Notes under the pieces: generated by a model
What the model was told of the DNA's origin: nothing
The model's database searches: none
The model's input: only the letters and a program-made list of their open reading frames with translations
Assembly: GCF_003350475.1 (NCBI RefSeq)
Contig: NZ_QQAV01000016.1
Coordinates: 1-64,000 of the forward strand
Source: Pseudacidovorax intermedius
GTDB taxonomy: Bacteria; Pseudomonadota; Gammaproteobacteria; Burkholderiales; Burkholderiaceae_C
Direction of reading: 5' to 3'
DNA: 64,000 bases
Shown: positions 42,242-51,030 of the stretch, piece by piece
Layout: each line of letters starts with the position of its first letter
Position numbering within the stretch: position 1 is the first letter of the stretch
Position numbers and translations under genes: made by a program

Positions 42242-43329
42242 ACAACGACCATCAGATGATCCAGGACAGCGCCGCGCGCCTGTTCGCCGATGCGGCCGGG
42301 GCCGCGCTCAACACGCAGGTGGAGGCGGGCGGGTTTCCGCAGGCCCTGTGGCTGCAGGTGGAAGAGGCCGGCTTCGCGGCTGCGCTGGCTGCGGGCGAGC
42401 AGGGCTTCGGCCTCACCCCCGACCAGGCGCTGCCGATCTTCGAAGAGCTGGGTCGCCACCGCGTGCCGCTGCCGCTGGCCGAGACGGCCGCTGGCTTGGC
42501 CCTGCTGGCCTGCGCAGGCCATGCGCCGCTGGCCGGGCCGGGCACGCTGATCGACGCCGGGCCGGGCCAGACGCTGGCGCTGACGGCCGATGGCCGCCAC
42601 CTGAGCGGTGAGGCGCCTGCCGTCCCCTGGGGCCGCCATGCCGCCTGGGCACTCGTGCAACTGCCGCAGGGCGACATCGCCGTGGTGGACCTGAAGGATG
42701 CCGCCGACCTCACCTGCGAACCCGACCTGGACCTCGCCGGCCTGCCCGCCGACCGCCTGCGCCTCGCGGGCGTCGCGGTGCGCACGGTGCTCCCGGCCGA
42801 AGCCTTCGGCATCGCACTGCCACTGCGCAGTACGGCCGCCCTGCTGCATGCGGCCATGATGGTCGGGGCCATGGAATGGGCGCTGGCCGAGGCCATCCAG
42901 TACGCCAACGACCGCGTGCAGTTCGGCCGGCCCATCGGCAAGAACCAGGCGCTGCAGCAGATGCTGGCGCAGGCCGCGGGCGATGTGGCCTCGGCCCGCA
43001 TGGCGGTGCGCGCGGCGGGGCTGGACTTCCGGCTTGGCGACGCGGAGCGCGCGGCGCGTGTCGACTTCGGCGTGGCCGCCGCCAAGGTACGCTGCGGCGA
43101 GGCAGCGACACGCGTGGCCGCGACTGCGCACCAGGTGCTGGGCGCCATCGGCTTCACGCACGAGCATGCGCTGCACTTCGCCACGCGCCGGCTGTGGGCC
43201 TGGCGCGCGGCCTACGGCGCCGACGCCTGGTGGGCGCAGCGACTGGGCGCAGCGGCCATCCGCGCCCGTGCGGCCGGCTTCTGGCCGGCGATGACGCAGC
43301 GGCAGTTCTCCGCGACGGCGGCAGGTTGA
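42238..43329 (+). CDS. Acyl-CoA dehydrogenase, second subunit of a pair
   Basis: 363 residues. The middle beta-domain is shortened and lacks the clear SEPxxGSD loop of its partner, while the C-terminal helical domain is conserved (YANDRVQFGRPIGKNQALQQMLA and HQVLGAIGFTHEHALHFATRR). This division of motifs between two subunits is the pattern of heteromeric acyl-CoA dehydrogenases. It overlaps the preceding gene by four bases. It probably does not work alone. Confidence 0.9.
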   Translation: MNNDHQMIQDSAARLFADAAGAALNTQVEAGGFPQALWLQVEEAGFAAALAAGEQGFGLTPDQALPIFEELGRHRVPLPLAETAAGLALLACAGHAPLAGPGTLIDAGPGQTLALTADGRHLSGEAPAVPWGRHAAWALVQLPQGDIAVVDLKDAADLTCEPDLDLAGLPADRLRLAGVAVRTVLPAEAFGIALPLRSTAALLHAAMMVGAMEWALAEAIQYANDRVQFGRPIGKNQALQQMLAQAAGDVASARMAVRAAGLDFRLGDAERAARVDFGVAAAKVRCGEAATRVAATAHQVLGAIGFTHEHALHFATRRLWAWRAAYGADAWWAQRLGAAAIRARAAGFWPAMTQRQFSATAAG

Positions 43330-43366
43330 ACACGCCCTTCCATCCCCTCATTCCAGCGAGACCCTC

Positions 43367-44155
43367 ATGCCCCCACGCAGCTACACCGACCTGGGCGTCG
43401 ACATGGACGGCCATGTCGCCGTCATCGAGATCCGCCGCCCGCCGCACAACTTCTTCGACGTGCCGCTGATCACCGCCATCGCCGATGCGCTCGAAGACCT
43501 GGAAGCCAACGCTGACTGCCGCGCCGTCGTGCTGGCGGCGCAAGGCACGGCCTTCTGCGCCGGCGCCAACTTCGGCGGCAACACCGACGCCACCGCGGCA
43601 CCCAGCCCGCGCGCGCTGAACCCCATCTATGCCGAGGCGCTGCGCATCTACGCCACCGGCAAGCCCATCGTGGCGGCCGTGCACGGGCCGGCCATCGGCG
43701 GTGGGCTGGGCCTGGCCCTTGCGGCGGACTTCCGCGTGAGCTGTCCGCAGGCGCGCTTCAGCGCCAACTTCAACCGGCTGGGCTTCCATCCGGGCTTCGG
43801 CCTGTCGGTCACGCTGCCGCGGCTGGTGGGTCCGCAACAGGCGGCCCTGCTCTTCTATACCGGCCGACGCATCGACGGCACGCAGGCACAGGCGTTGGGC
43901 CTCGTCGATGCGCTGGTCGACACGCCCGAGGCCGTGCGTGGCGCGGCCCTGGAACTCGCGCAGGAGATCGCGCTGTCGGCGCCCGTCGCCGTGCAGGCCA
44001 CCCGCGCCACGCTCCGGCGCGACCTGCTGCCGGAACTGCGTGAAGCCGTGGCCCACGAAAGCGAGATGCAGTTCGCGCACTTCCGCAGCGAGGACTTCCG
44101 CGAAGGTGTGCAGGCCATGTCCGAACGCCGGCCGCCGAAGTTCAGCGGCCGGTGA
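43367..44155 (+). CDS. Enoyl-CoA hydratase/isomerase family protein
   Basis: 262 residues, crotonase fold. GTAFCAGANFGG and HGPAIGGGLGLALAADFRV are the oxyanion-hole segments; NRLGFHPGFGLSVTLPRLVG follows, without the second Glu of classical hydratases. It is 37 bp after the acyl-CoA dehydrogenase pair. It would hydrate or rearrange the enoyl-CoA formed by that pair. Substrate unknown. Confidence 0.91.
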   Translation: MPPRSYTDLGVDMDGHVAVIEIRRPPHNFFDVPLITAIADALEDLEANADCRAVVLAAQGTAFCAGANFGGNTDATAAPSPRALNPIYAEALRIYATGKPIVAAVHGPAIGGGLGLALAADFRVSCPQARFSANFNRLGFHPGFGLSVTLPRLVGPQQAALLFYTGRRIDGTQAQALGLVDALVDTPEAVRGAALELAQEIALSAPVAVQATRATLRRDLLPELREAVAHESEMQFAHFRSEDFREGVQAMSERRPPKFSGR

Positions 44156-44221
44156 GGCGGCTGCCCGCGTCGCCCCCACCTCTTCCGCCACAACGCCCGC
44201 CTCGCGGGCCAAGGAACCCCC

Positions 44222-45091
44222 ATGCTTCAAGACGGACTGCTGCGCGGACGGCGCATCCTCATCACCGGTGGCGGCACAGGCCTCGGGCTCGCCATGGCCG
44301 ATCGCTTCGCGGCGCTGGGCGCACAGCTGGTGCTGTCCGGCCGCCGAGCCGAGGTGCTGGCCGCCGCGCGCGACGGCCTCGTGGCGCGCCATGGCGCCAG
44401 CGTGCAGACCCTGACCTGCGATGTGCGCGATGCGGCCGCCGTCGAGGCGATGTTCGATGCGGCATGGCAGCAGGGACCGCTTGACGTGCTGGTCAACAAC
44501 GCCGCCGCCACCTTCATCGCGCAGACCGAACGCCTGAGCGCCCGCGCGGCCGACGCCATCCTGGGGCCGACGCTGCACGGCGCGCTGTACTGCACGCTGC
44601 AGGCCGGTCGACGCTGGATCGACGGCGGCCGCCCGGGCGTGGTGCTCAGCATCCTCTCGACCTCCACCCGCACCGGCCGCGCCTTCACCGTGCCCTCGGC
44701 CATGGCCAAGTCGGGGCTGCTGGCCATGACGCGCAGCCTGGCCGTGGAATGGGGCCCGCACGGCATCCGCAGCGTGGCCATCGCGCCCGGGCCCTTCCCG
44801 ACAGCGGGCGCCGGCCAGGCGCTCGACCCGACGGCGGGGCGGGCGTTCGCCAATGTGGCACCAAGTGCCGGGGCAGCCGCTCCTTATCCCGCCAACCCGC
44901 TCGGCCGCGTCGGTCGGCCGCCGGAGCTGGCCGAGCTGGCCGCCTTCCTGGTGAGCGACAGTGCCGCCTACATCAACGGCGAGATGATCGCCATCGACGG
45001 CGGCCAGCACCTGCGCACTTCCGGCGCCGAAGACCTGCTGGGCTGGGGGCCCGACGACTGGGCCCGCGCACGGGCGGGGCGCGGCGGCTGA
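44222..45091 (+). CDS. SDR related to 2,4-dienoyl-CoA reductase
   Basis: 289 residues. TGGGTGLG (15-22) is the cofactor loop and VNNAAATF follows strand four. The catalytic Tyr of ordinary SDRs is replaced: Ser159-x-x-x-Lys163 (PSAMAK) stands in the YxxxK position, the arrangement of mammalian-type 2,4-dienoyl-CoA reductases and related bacterial enzymes. The C-terminus INGEMIAIDGGQHL is conserved in that branch. It completes an ACAD pair/hydratase/SDR set and would reduce or oxidise a CoA ester with NADP(H). It converges with the TetR gene. Confidence 0.9.
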   Translation: MLQDGLLRGRRILITGGGTGLGLAMADRFAALGAQLVLSGRRAEVLAAARDGLVARHGASVQTLTCDVRDAAAVEAMFDAAWQQGPLDVLVNNAAATFIAQTERLSARAADAILGPTLHGALYCTLQAGRRWIDGGRPGVVLSILSTSTRTGRAFTVPSAMAKSGLLAMTRSLAVEWGPHGIRSVAIAPGPFPTAGAGQALDPTAGRAFANVAPSAGAAAPYPANPLGRVGRPPELAELAAFLVSDSAAYINGEMIAIDGGQHLRTSGAEDLLGWGPDDWARARAGRGG

Positions 45092-45107
45092 GTCCGTGCA
45101 ACCGCAC

Positions 45108-45854
45108 TCAATGCGCGGCCAGGGTCCTGTCGACCATCTGCAGGGCGAGGTCCCGCACCTTGTCCAGGCGCAGGTCGCCCAGCACCAGCCGCTGGTGCAG
45201 CACGCCGCGTAGCGCGCCGAGCAGCAGCGTGGCGGCGGTGGTCGGATCGATGTCGGCGCGGATCTCGCCCAGCGCGATGCCGTCGCGGATGTGCTGCTCC
45301 AGGCGCGAGATGCTGCTGCGGATGTATTCGCCGATGTAGGGGTTGAGTTCCGAGTCCTCCATGAAGCCCTCGGTCATCATCACCAGCAGGGCGCGCGTCT
45401 CGATCCAGCGGGTGTCGTCGCGGACGAAATAGGTGGAGACCAGACTGCGCACCGCGTCGAGCCCCGGGCGGTGCTGCGGCAGCGCGAGCCGGCGGGCCTC
45501 GAAGCGCGCGCCGATGTTGAGCACCACCCGCTGCAGCAGGCCGGCCTTGTTGCCGAAGCGGTGCGCCGGCAGGCCGCGGCTGTAGCCGGCGGCCTCGCCC
45601 ACTTCGGCCAGCGTCATGCGCACCGAGCCCCGGCGCGCGACCAGCTCCAGCGCCGCGTCCAGGATGCGCCGCTCGGCCAGCGCGCGGCGCTCGGCCTGCG
45701 TCATCCGCGCCCCGCCGCCGCCAGCGCCCTCGTCCATTTCGGCGTCCATGTTCTCCGTCTCCGCATCCACCGACGGCGCAGGCACGGTGGCCTTGCGGAC
45801 AGGCCGCTTGCGCGGCGCGGGCGCGGCGGGACGGGACGAGGCATCGACAGGCAT
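45108..45854 (-). CDS. TetR-family transcriptional regulator
   Basis: 248 residues. The helix-turn-helix is RRILDAALELVARRGSVRMTLAEVGEAAGYSRGLPAHRFGNKAGLL. It is preceded by an unusual N-terminal tail of about 50 residues that is first basic (RKRPVRKA) and then acidic and Gly-rich; this may be disordered, or the true start may be the Met at position 51. The C-terminal ligand domain has an ERRADIDPTTAATLLLGALRG-type ending. It likely represses the acyl-CoA degradation operon 41102-45091. Confidence 0.9.
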   Translation of the reverse strand: MPVDASSRPAAPAPRKRPVRKATVPAPSVDAETENMDAEMDEGAGGGGARMTQAERRALAERRILDAALELVARRGSVRMTLAEVGEAAGYSRGLPAHRFGNKAGLLQRVVLNIGARFEARRLALPQHRPGLDAVRSLVSTYFVRDDTRWIETRALLVMMTEGFMEDSELNPYIGEYIRSSISRLEQHIRDGIALGEIRADIDPTTAATLLLGALRGVLHQRLVLGDLRLDKVRDLALQMVDRTLAAH

Positions 45855-46068
45855 GGTCGGTCGTGGAGGCGCGATGGGGATGGGCCGGAAACGATAGCAC
45901 CTCCCTCACCCGTCGCAAGCCGCAGGCTGGGCGGTGCGCAGCCGTCGGCCGCGGTATGGCAGAGCGGCAGCCGGCCGGTACGCCGCGCGAGTTGCAGCCG
46001 CACAAGCGATGCCCGCAAGGTCGGCATGCCAGGCTTTCGTAGACTCTGGACCTTTACAAAGGAATCCA

Positions 46069-46320
46069 ATGGCAGAACCCAAGAGCGGCTTCGCACGTCC
46101 CATGACCCCCAGCGCAGAACTGGCGGCCATCATCGGCTCGCAGCCGCAGCCGCGCACGCAAGTCACCAAGTTGATCTGGGACTACATCAAGGCAAACAAC
46201 CTACAGAACCCCGCCAACAAGCGGAACATCCTGTGCGACGCCAAGCTCAAGGCTGTGATGGGGAAGGACGAGGTCACGATGTTCGAGATGACCGGCCTTG
46301 TCGGGAAACACCTGAGCTGA
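46069..46320 (+). CDS. SWIB/MDM2 domain protein
   Basis: 83 residues, almost entirely a SWIB domain: GFARPMTPSAELAAIIGS, TQVTKLIWDYIKANNLQNPANKR and VTMFEMTGLVGKHL. The fold is known from eukaryotic chromatin remodellers and is present as a stand-alone protein in Chlamydia and many proteobacteria, where it is thought to touch chromosome structure; its bacterial role is not settled. AAAGGA precedes the ATG at 46069. A strong terminator follows, so it is transcribed on its own. Confidence 0.92.
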   Translation: MAEPKSGFARPMTPSAELAAIIGSQPQPRTQVTKLIWDYIKANNLQNPANKRNILCDAKLKAVMGKDEVTMFEMTGLVGKHLS

Positions 46321-46647
46321 TGTCTCATTGCCCGGCTGCAAGGTGATCCCCCCTCTCACCTCCCCTTGGTAAGCCGGGCGAGGTACTCCAAGCTCCATGA
46401 AGACCTGCGCTCGCAGGTCTTTTTTTGTGTCACGCTGGCTCCAGCCCGGTACTTCGCTGGACCGCCCGGAGCCAGGACAGCAGATCAATCGATGCACTGG
46501 GCGACCGACACAGGCTGGTGCTTCCTGAAGCTGACCCGGCGGGCGCTGCGTCTTCATGCGCCCGGCCCGACATTGCTGCGTCCATGGAAACGTTTGCCTA
46601 CAAGCCGGCCGAGGCAAACACTGCCTTCGGCGCGTGCTGCGCAAGAT
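46321..46647. other. Intergenic region holding one terminator
   Basis: These 327 bases contain the SWIB terminator (46401-46426). The rest shows no gene, RNA or repeat that I can recognise; it runs into the 3' end of the DUF6157 gene. Confidence 0.6.
46401..46426 (+). terminator. Rho-independent terminator of the SWIB gene
   Basis: AGACCTGC-GCTC-GCAGGTCT is a perfect eight-base-pair stem with a four-base loop followed by seven T residues. It lies 80 bp after the SWIB stop codon. Confidence 0.92.
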
Positions 46648-47232
46648 TCAACCTGGCCGCGGCGTGGAGCTATCGCCCGCAGGGCAGGAGTCCGTGCCCT
46701 CACGTCCCGAGGGTTCCCCCTGGCGAGGAAGCCCGGCGGCCCGGTGATTGCGCATTCCGGCCACGATCTTCAGGTTCTTGCGCGTGATCAGTTCGCGGTA
46801 GGCCTCGGTGGCCACGTCGTAGGCAGCGACCTTCGATTCGGCGTCATGGTGGAGGCCCCAACCGAACTGCTTGACCAGGGGCGAAGCGCGCAGGCAGGCC
46901 TGGGGCTTGGAAAAGAACGCTGTGCGTGCCTGCCCGCGATCTTCCGGGGCAACGGCGTGGCGGATGGCGTGGACTTCGAACAGCAGGTCGTCGCTGGTGA
47001 AGTGGTAGGGCTGTGCGGTCAGGAGCTGGTGCTGAAGCTGCGCGATGGAGACTGCCTTCGATGGCACTTCGCCTTTGGATGCGGTGCAGTCGGGAGAGAC
47101 GGCGAGAGGGTCGTGCGGGCCTGCGCCCTGGGTGCCATCGACTGGCCGTGCCCGGCACGCTTCGACGCGCGGTGCTGGCAGCCCTGGCGCTGCTGCTGGG
47201 GGGCTGCGGCAGCATCGGCTTCCTGCATCCAC
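46648..47232 (-). CDS. DUF6157-family protein with a disrupted 5' end
   Basis: The recognisable part runs from about 47112 leftward: SPDCTASKGEVPSKAVSIAQLQ, YHFTSDDLLFEVHAIRHAV, FFSKPQACLRASPLVKQFGWG and TRKNLKIVAGMRNHRA. These blocks match the DUF6157 family (about 130-150 residues, function unknown). The usual first residues (an MxTxNY start) are missing and there is no start codon at that point. The frame stays open to an ATG at 47232, but that extra 30-residue stretch is unlike the family and lies antisense to the cyoA signal peptide. The gene appears truncated by whatever joined it to cyoA. Confidence 0.65.
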   Translation of the reverse strand: MDAGSRCCRSPPAAAPGLPAPRVEACRARPVDGTQGAGPHDPLAVSPDCTASKGEVPSKAVSIAQLQHQLLTAQPYHFTSDDLLFEVHAIRHAVAPEDRGQARTAFFSKPQACLRASPLVKQFGWGLHHDAESKVAAYDVATEAYRELITRKNLKIVAGMRNHRAAGLPRQGEPSGREGTDSCPAGDSSTPRPG

Positions 47233-48056
47233 ACGGGCCGGTGGCCGCCACGCAGCGCGATCTCTTCTTCGAGGTCACGGGCTGGATGATGGTGGTGGTG
47301 CTGCCGGCCATCCTGCTCGTGCCCGTCATGGCCTGGCGCTACCGGCGCAGTGCGCGCCGCTCGGCCTGCCAACCGGACTGGAAGTTCTCGTGGCCGATCG
47401 AGATCGCGCTGGGGGGGGTGCCGGTGCTGCTGGTCGTCATCCTGGCGACGCTCATCGTCCGCAAGGCTGTCGCGCTCGACCCCTATGCACCCATCGCGTC
47501 GGGCCAGCCGCCGCTGGAGGTCGAGGTGATCGGCCTCGATGACAAGTGGCTGTTCGTCTATCCACAGGAGCAGGTGGCCGCCATCGGCGTGTTGCCGCTG
47601 CCGGTGGGGCGGCCGGTGCACTTCCGCCTCACCAGTGGCACCGTGATGCAGTCCTTCGCCATTCCCGCGCTGGGCAGTCGGATCTACGCCATGGCCGGCA
47701 TGGTGACCGAGCTGAACCTGCTGGCCGACCGGCCCGGCGTGCTGCTGGGCCAGAACACCCAGTTCAACGGCAGCGGCTTCCAGGCGCAGAAGTTCCAGGC
47801 GCGCGCCATGCCGCCCGCGGACTTCGCCCGCTGGATCGTGCAGGCCCGCGCCGCAGGCCGGCCCCTCGACGCCGCGGCCTATGCCCGCGTGGCCCGGCCC
47901 GGCCAGCTCGCCGACCTTCGACGGCACTTCGGCGTCGACCCGGCGCAGGGCCTCGTCTTCTCGGCCGTTCCGCCGGGCCTCTTCGACGGCGTGGTCGCGC
48001 AATCGCGGCCGGCCCTTCCCCATCCTCACACCGGAGCGGCCCATGCCCATCCATGA
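47148..48056 (+). CDS. cyoA: Cytochrome bo ubiquinol oxidase subunit II
   Basis: 302 residues from a GTG at 47148. A lipoprotein signal peptide ends in LGGC, then two membrane helices (DLFFEVTGWMMVVVLPAILLV and IEIALGGVPVLLVVILATLIV) and a periplasmic domain with IGLDDKWLFVYPQ, FAIPALGSRIYAMAGMVTELNLLADRPG and FQARAM. The Cys/His ligands of a CuA centre are absent, so the electron donor is quinol, not cytochrome c: CyoA, not CoxB. It overlaps cyoB by 14 bases. The start is uncertain because no ribosome-binding site is seen and the 5' end abuts the damaged DUF6157 gene. Confidence 0.88.
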   Translation: MPGTLRRAVLAALALLLGGCGSIGFLHPHGPVAATQRDLFFEVTGWMMVVVLPAILLVPVMAWRYRRSARRSACQPDWKFSWPIEIALGGVPVLLVVILATLIVRKAVALDPYAPIASGQPPLEVEVIGLDDKWLFVYPQEQVAAIGVLPLPVGRPVHFRLTSGTVMQSFAIPALGSRIYAMAGMVTELNLLADRPGVLLGQNTQFNGSGFQAQKFQARAMPPADFARWIVQARAAGRPLDAAAYARVARPGQLADLRRHFGVDPAQGLVFSAVPPGLFDGVVAQSRPALPHPHTGAAHAHP

Positions 48057-49937
48057 CGGCTGGTGGGGCGTCGTGCTGGGACGCCTGTCCTTCGACGCCC
48101 TGCCTTTCTACAGTGCCATCGCCACGGCCGCGGCCTCGCTCGTCGTGCTCGGTGCCCTGGGCGTCGCCGGCCTGCTCACCTGGCTGGGCCGCTGGGGCTG
48201 GCTCTGGCGCGAATGGCTCACCAGCCTGGACCACAAGAAGATCGGCATGATGTACGTGGTGCTGTCGCTGGTCATGCTGTCGCGCGGCGTGATCGAGGGC
48301 GCGCTGATGCGGGCGCAGCAGGCGGTGGCCCTGGACAGCCCCGGCTTTCTGCCGCCGGAGCATTTCGCCCAGCTCTTCTCTACGCACGGCTCGATCATGG
48401 TCTTCTTCATGGCCATGCCCTTCCTGACGGGCCTCATCAACTTCGTGCTGCCGCTGCAGCTGGGCGCGCGGGACGTGTCCTTTCCGCTGCTCAATTCGAT
48501 GTCGCTGTGGCTCACGGCGGGCGGCGCCGGGCTGATGATGGTGTCGCTGGTCCTCGGCAAGTTCTCCACCGGCGGCTGGAGCGGCTATCCGCCGTACACC
48601 GAGGCCGCGTTCAACCCGGGCGTGGGGCCGGACTACTGGATCTGGGCCGTCACGCTCGGCTCCATCGCCTCCACCATGACGGGCATCAACGTGGCGGTCA
48701 CGGTCTACAAGCGGCGCTGCCCGGGCATGACGCTGATGCGCATGCCGCTGTTCTGCTGGACGGCGTTGTGCACCGCCATCCTGATGATCTTCGCCATGCC
48801 ACCGCTCACCGTGGCCACCGGGCTGCTGGCGCTGGACCGCTACGCCGGCATGCACTTCTTCACCAACGATGCCGGCGGCAACATGATGAACTTTGCCAAT
48901 CTGTTCTGGCTGTTCGGGCATCCGGAGGTCTACATCCTCATCCTGCCGGCCTTCGGCGTGTATTCGCAGGTCATCTCCAACTTCTCGTCCAAGGTGCTCT
49001 ACGGCTACGACTCGCTGATCGCGGCCACCATGTGCATCGCCGTGCTCTCGTTCACCGTGTGGGTGCACCACTTCTTCACCATGGGCCAGAGCGCCAAGCT
49101 CAACGCCGTGTTCGGCATCGCCACCATGGCCATCGGCATTCCCACCGGCGTGAAGGTGTTCGACTGGATCCTCACCATGTTCCGCGGCCGGGTGCGCCTG
49201 TCGGTGCCCATGCTCTATGCCCTGGCCTTCATGGTGCTGTTCGTCATGGGCGGCCTCACCGGCGTGCTGCTGGCCAACCCGGCCATCGACTACCAGGTGC
49301 ACAACTCGGTGTTCCTGGTCGCGCACTTCCACAACATGCTGATCCCCGGCCTGCTCTACGGCCTGCTGGCTGCCTACACCTACTGGTTCCCCAAGGCCTT
49401 CGGCTTCCGGCTGCACGAGGGCTGGGGCCGCATCGCCTGCGGCTGATCGTCTCCGTCCGCCAGCGCGCCGCCCTGGCCGTGCCGGGCGGCGACCCCTGGA
49501 ATGCGCGCACGCTGGAGTGGTCCATTCCCTGTCCGGCGCCGCACTACAACTATGCGGTGCTGCCGGTCGTGCACGCTCGTGACGCCTTCCATGCCGCCAA
49601 GGCCGCGGACACCGCCTACCCGCTCACGCGCGATTACGAAGACATCGAGATGCCCCGCAACACCGGCACCGGCGTGGTGATGGGCGTGGCGCTGGCGGCG
49701 GCCTGCTTCGGCCTGGTCTGGTGGATGTGGTGGCTGGCCGTGGCGGGCCTCGTCGTGGCGGTCGGGGCCGTGGTCGCGCGCAGCTTTGCCACCGACACCC
49801 TGCACCGCATCCCCGCCGCCGAGGTGCGCCGGCAGGACCAGGCCTGGCTCGCCTTCGCCCGCGCATTGCCGTGCACGGGCCGCGAGGCCGAGGCGAGCCC
49901 CGCCAACCGCGGCATGGCCGAGGCGGCCGGCGTATGA
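48043..49937 (+). pseudogene. cyoB: Cytochrome bo ubiquinol oxidase subunit I, internally deleted and frameshifted
   Basis: The first 467 codons (48043-49446) hold all metal ligands: His115 in FSTHGSIMVFF, GHPEVY with the CuB His and cross-linked Tyr, VHHFFTMG, and HFHN. The frame stops at 49444 in HEGWGRIACG-stop. The normal C-terminus resumes at once in another frame: LIVSVRQR, GDPWNARTLEWSIP, YNYAVLPVVH, and terminal helices GVVMGVALAAACFGLVWWMWW, ending at 49937 with cyoC overlapping. Compared with the usual about 660 residues, roughly 60 are missing, which in E. coli CyoB are membrane helices XI-XII and the Arg pair that holds the haem propionates. Unless this is an assembly artefact the oxidase is non-functional. 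Confidence 0.85.
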
Positions 49938-50560
49938 GCGCCGCGCCGCCCAGCCGGCATCCCGGCATCAACCTCGGCCAGACCGACGCACCGGCCCATC
50001 GCGAGGCGGAAGAGACGGTCTTCGGCTTCTGGATCTTCCTGATGAGCGACCTGGTGCTGTTCGCCCTGCTCTTCGCGACCTACGCGGCCATGCTCGGCGC
50101 GACGAATGGCGGCCCCGGCCCGCGCGACGTGCTGGAGCTGCGCAGCGTCGGCGCGCAGACCGCGCTGCTGCTGCTGTCGAGCCTGAGCTTCGGCATGGCC
50201 TCCATCGCCATGAAGTACGGCGCGCCGGTGCGCCGCCTCCAGCTGTGGCTGGGGCTCACGCTGCTGCTCGGGCTGGCCTTCCTGGGCCTGTCGCTGCGCG
50301 AGTCCGCGCATCTGGCGGCAGAGGGTGCCGTGCCGCAGCACAGCGGCTGGCTGTCGTCCTTCTTCGCGCTCGTGGGCACCCATGGCCTGCACGTGGCCCT
50401 GGGGTGCTTCTGGATCGGCGTGATGATGGTGCAGGTGCGCGTGTTCGGCGTGCAGCGGCCCGTCAAGCTGCGCCTGCTGCGGCTGGGCCTTTTCTGGCAC
50501 ATGCTGGACGTGGTGTGGATCTTCCTGTTCTCGGTCGTCTACCTGGGGGGCCTGGCATGA
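49934..50560 (+). CDS. cyoC: Cytochrome bo ubiquinol oxidase subunit III
   Basis: 208 residues with five membrane helices. TVFGFWIFLMSDLVLFALLFATYA, the Glu in LRESAH, and GTHGLHVALGCFWIGVMM (with the conserved His) match CyoC/CoxC. The ATG overlaps the cyoB stop (ATGA) and its own stop overlaps the cyoD start in the same way, so cyoBCD are translationally coupled. The subunit itself looks intact. Confidence 0.92.
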   Translation: MSAAPPSRHPGINLGQTDAPAHREAEETVFGFWIFLMSDLVLFALLFATYAAMLGATNGGPGPRDVLELRSVGAQTALLLLSSLSFGMASIAMKYGAPVRRLQLWLGLTLLLGLAFLGLSLRESAHLAAEGAVPQHSGWLSSFFALVGTHGLHVALGCFWIGVMMVQVRVFGVQRPVKLRLLRLGLFWHMLDVVWIFLFSVVYLGGLA

Positions 50561-50940
50561 GCGGACACCCGTCCGATTCGGACGCCCCGCGCGACGCCGG
50601 TGAGGCCGGGCGGGCATTCGCGCAAGGCGAGGACGTGCGGCAGGAGAAGCGCCGCGAGCTGCGCGCCTACCTCAGCGGCTTCGTCATCTCGGTGCTGCTG
50701 ACCGCCCTGCCCTTCGCGCTGGTGGCCGGCGGCTGGGCCACCGGGCTGCGCGCCTATGCCGTCATCGGCGCAGCCGCGCTGGTGCAGGTGGCCGTGCACT
50801 TCCGCTTCTTCCTGCACATCGGCCTGGGCCGCTCCACGCGCGACGACCTGCAGCTGATCCTGTTCACCGCGCTGATCATCGTGCTGATGGTGGGCGGCAC
50901 GCTGTGGATCCTGGGGAATCTGCATGCGCGGATGATGTAG
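50557..50940 (+). CDS. cyoD: Cytochrome bo ubiquinol oxidase subunit IV
   Basis: 127 residues with three membrane helices: YLSGFVISVLLTALPFALVA, AYAVIGAAALVQVAVHFRFFLHI and LILFTALIIVLMVGGTLWIL. VHFRFFLHI is diagnostic for CyoD. It begins inside the cyoC stop codon. The haem O synthase gene cyoE, which usually follows, is absent; a convergent ABC receptor gene lies next. Confidence 0.92.
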   Translation: MSGHPSDSDAPRDAGEAGRAFAQGEDVRQEKRRELRAYLSGFVISVLLTALPFALVAGGWATGLRAYAVIGAAALVQVAVHFRFFLHIGLGRSTRDDLQLILFTALIIVLMVGGTLWILGNLHARMM

Positions 50941-51030
50941 CCGGACCGGCGGCGTGGCCGCCGTGAGTCCGCTGGCTCTTCCGCTGGGGTTGGCGGCTCT
51001 CCTCCTCGAGCCGGCGAGCAGCCGGCGCCC

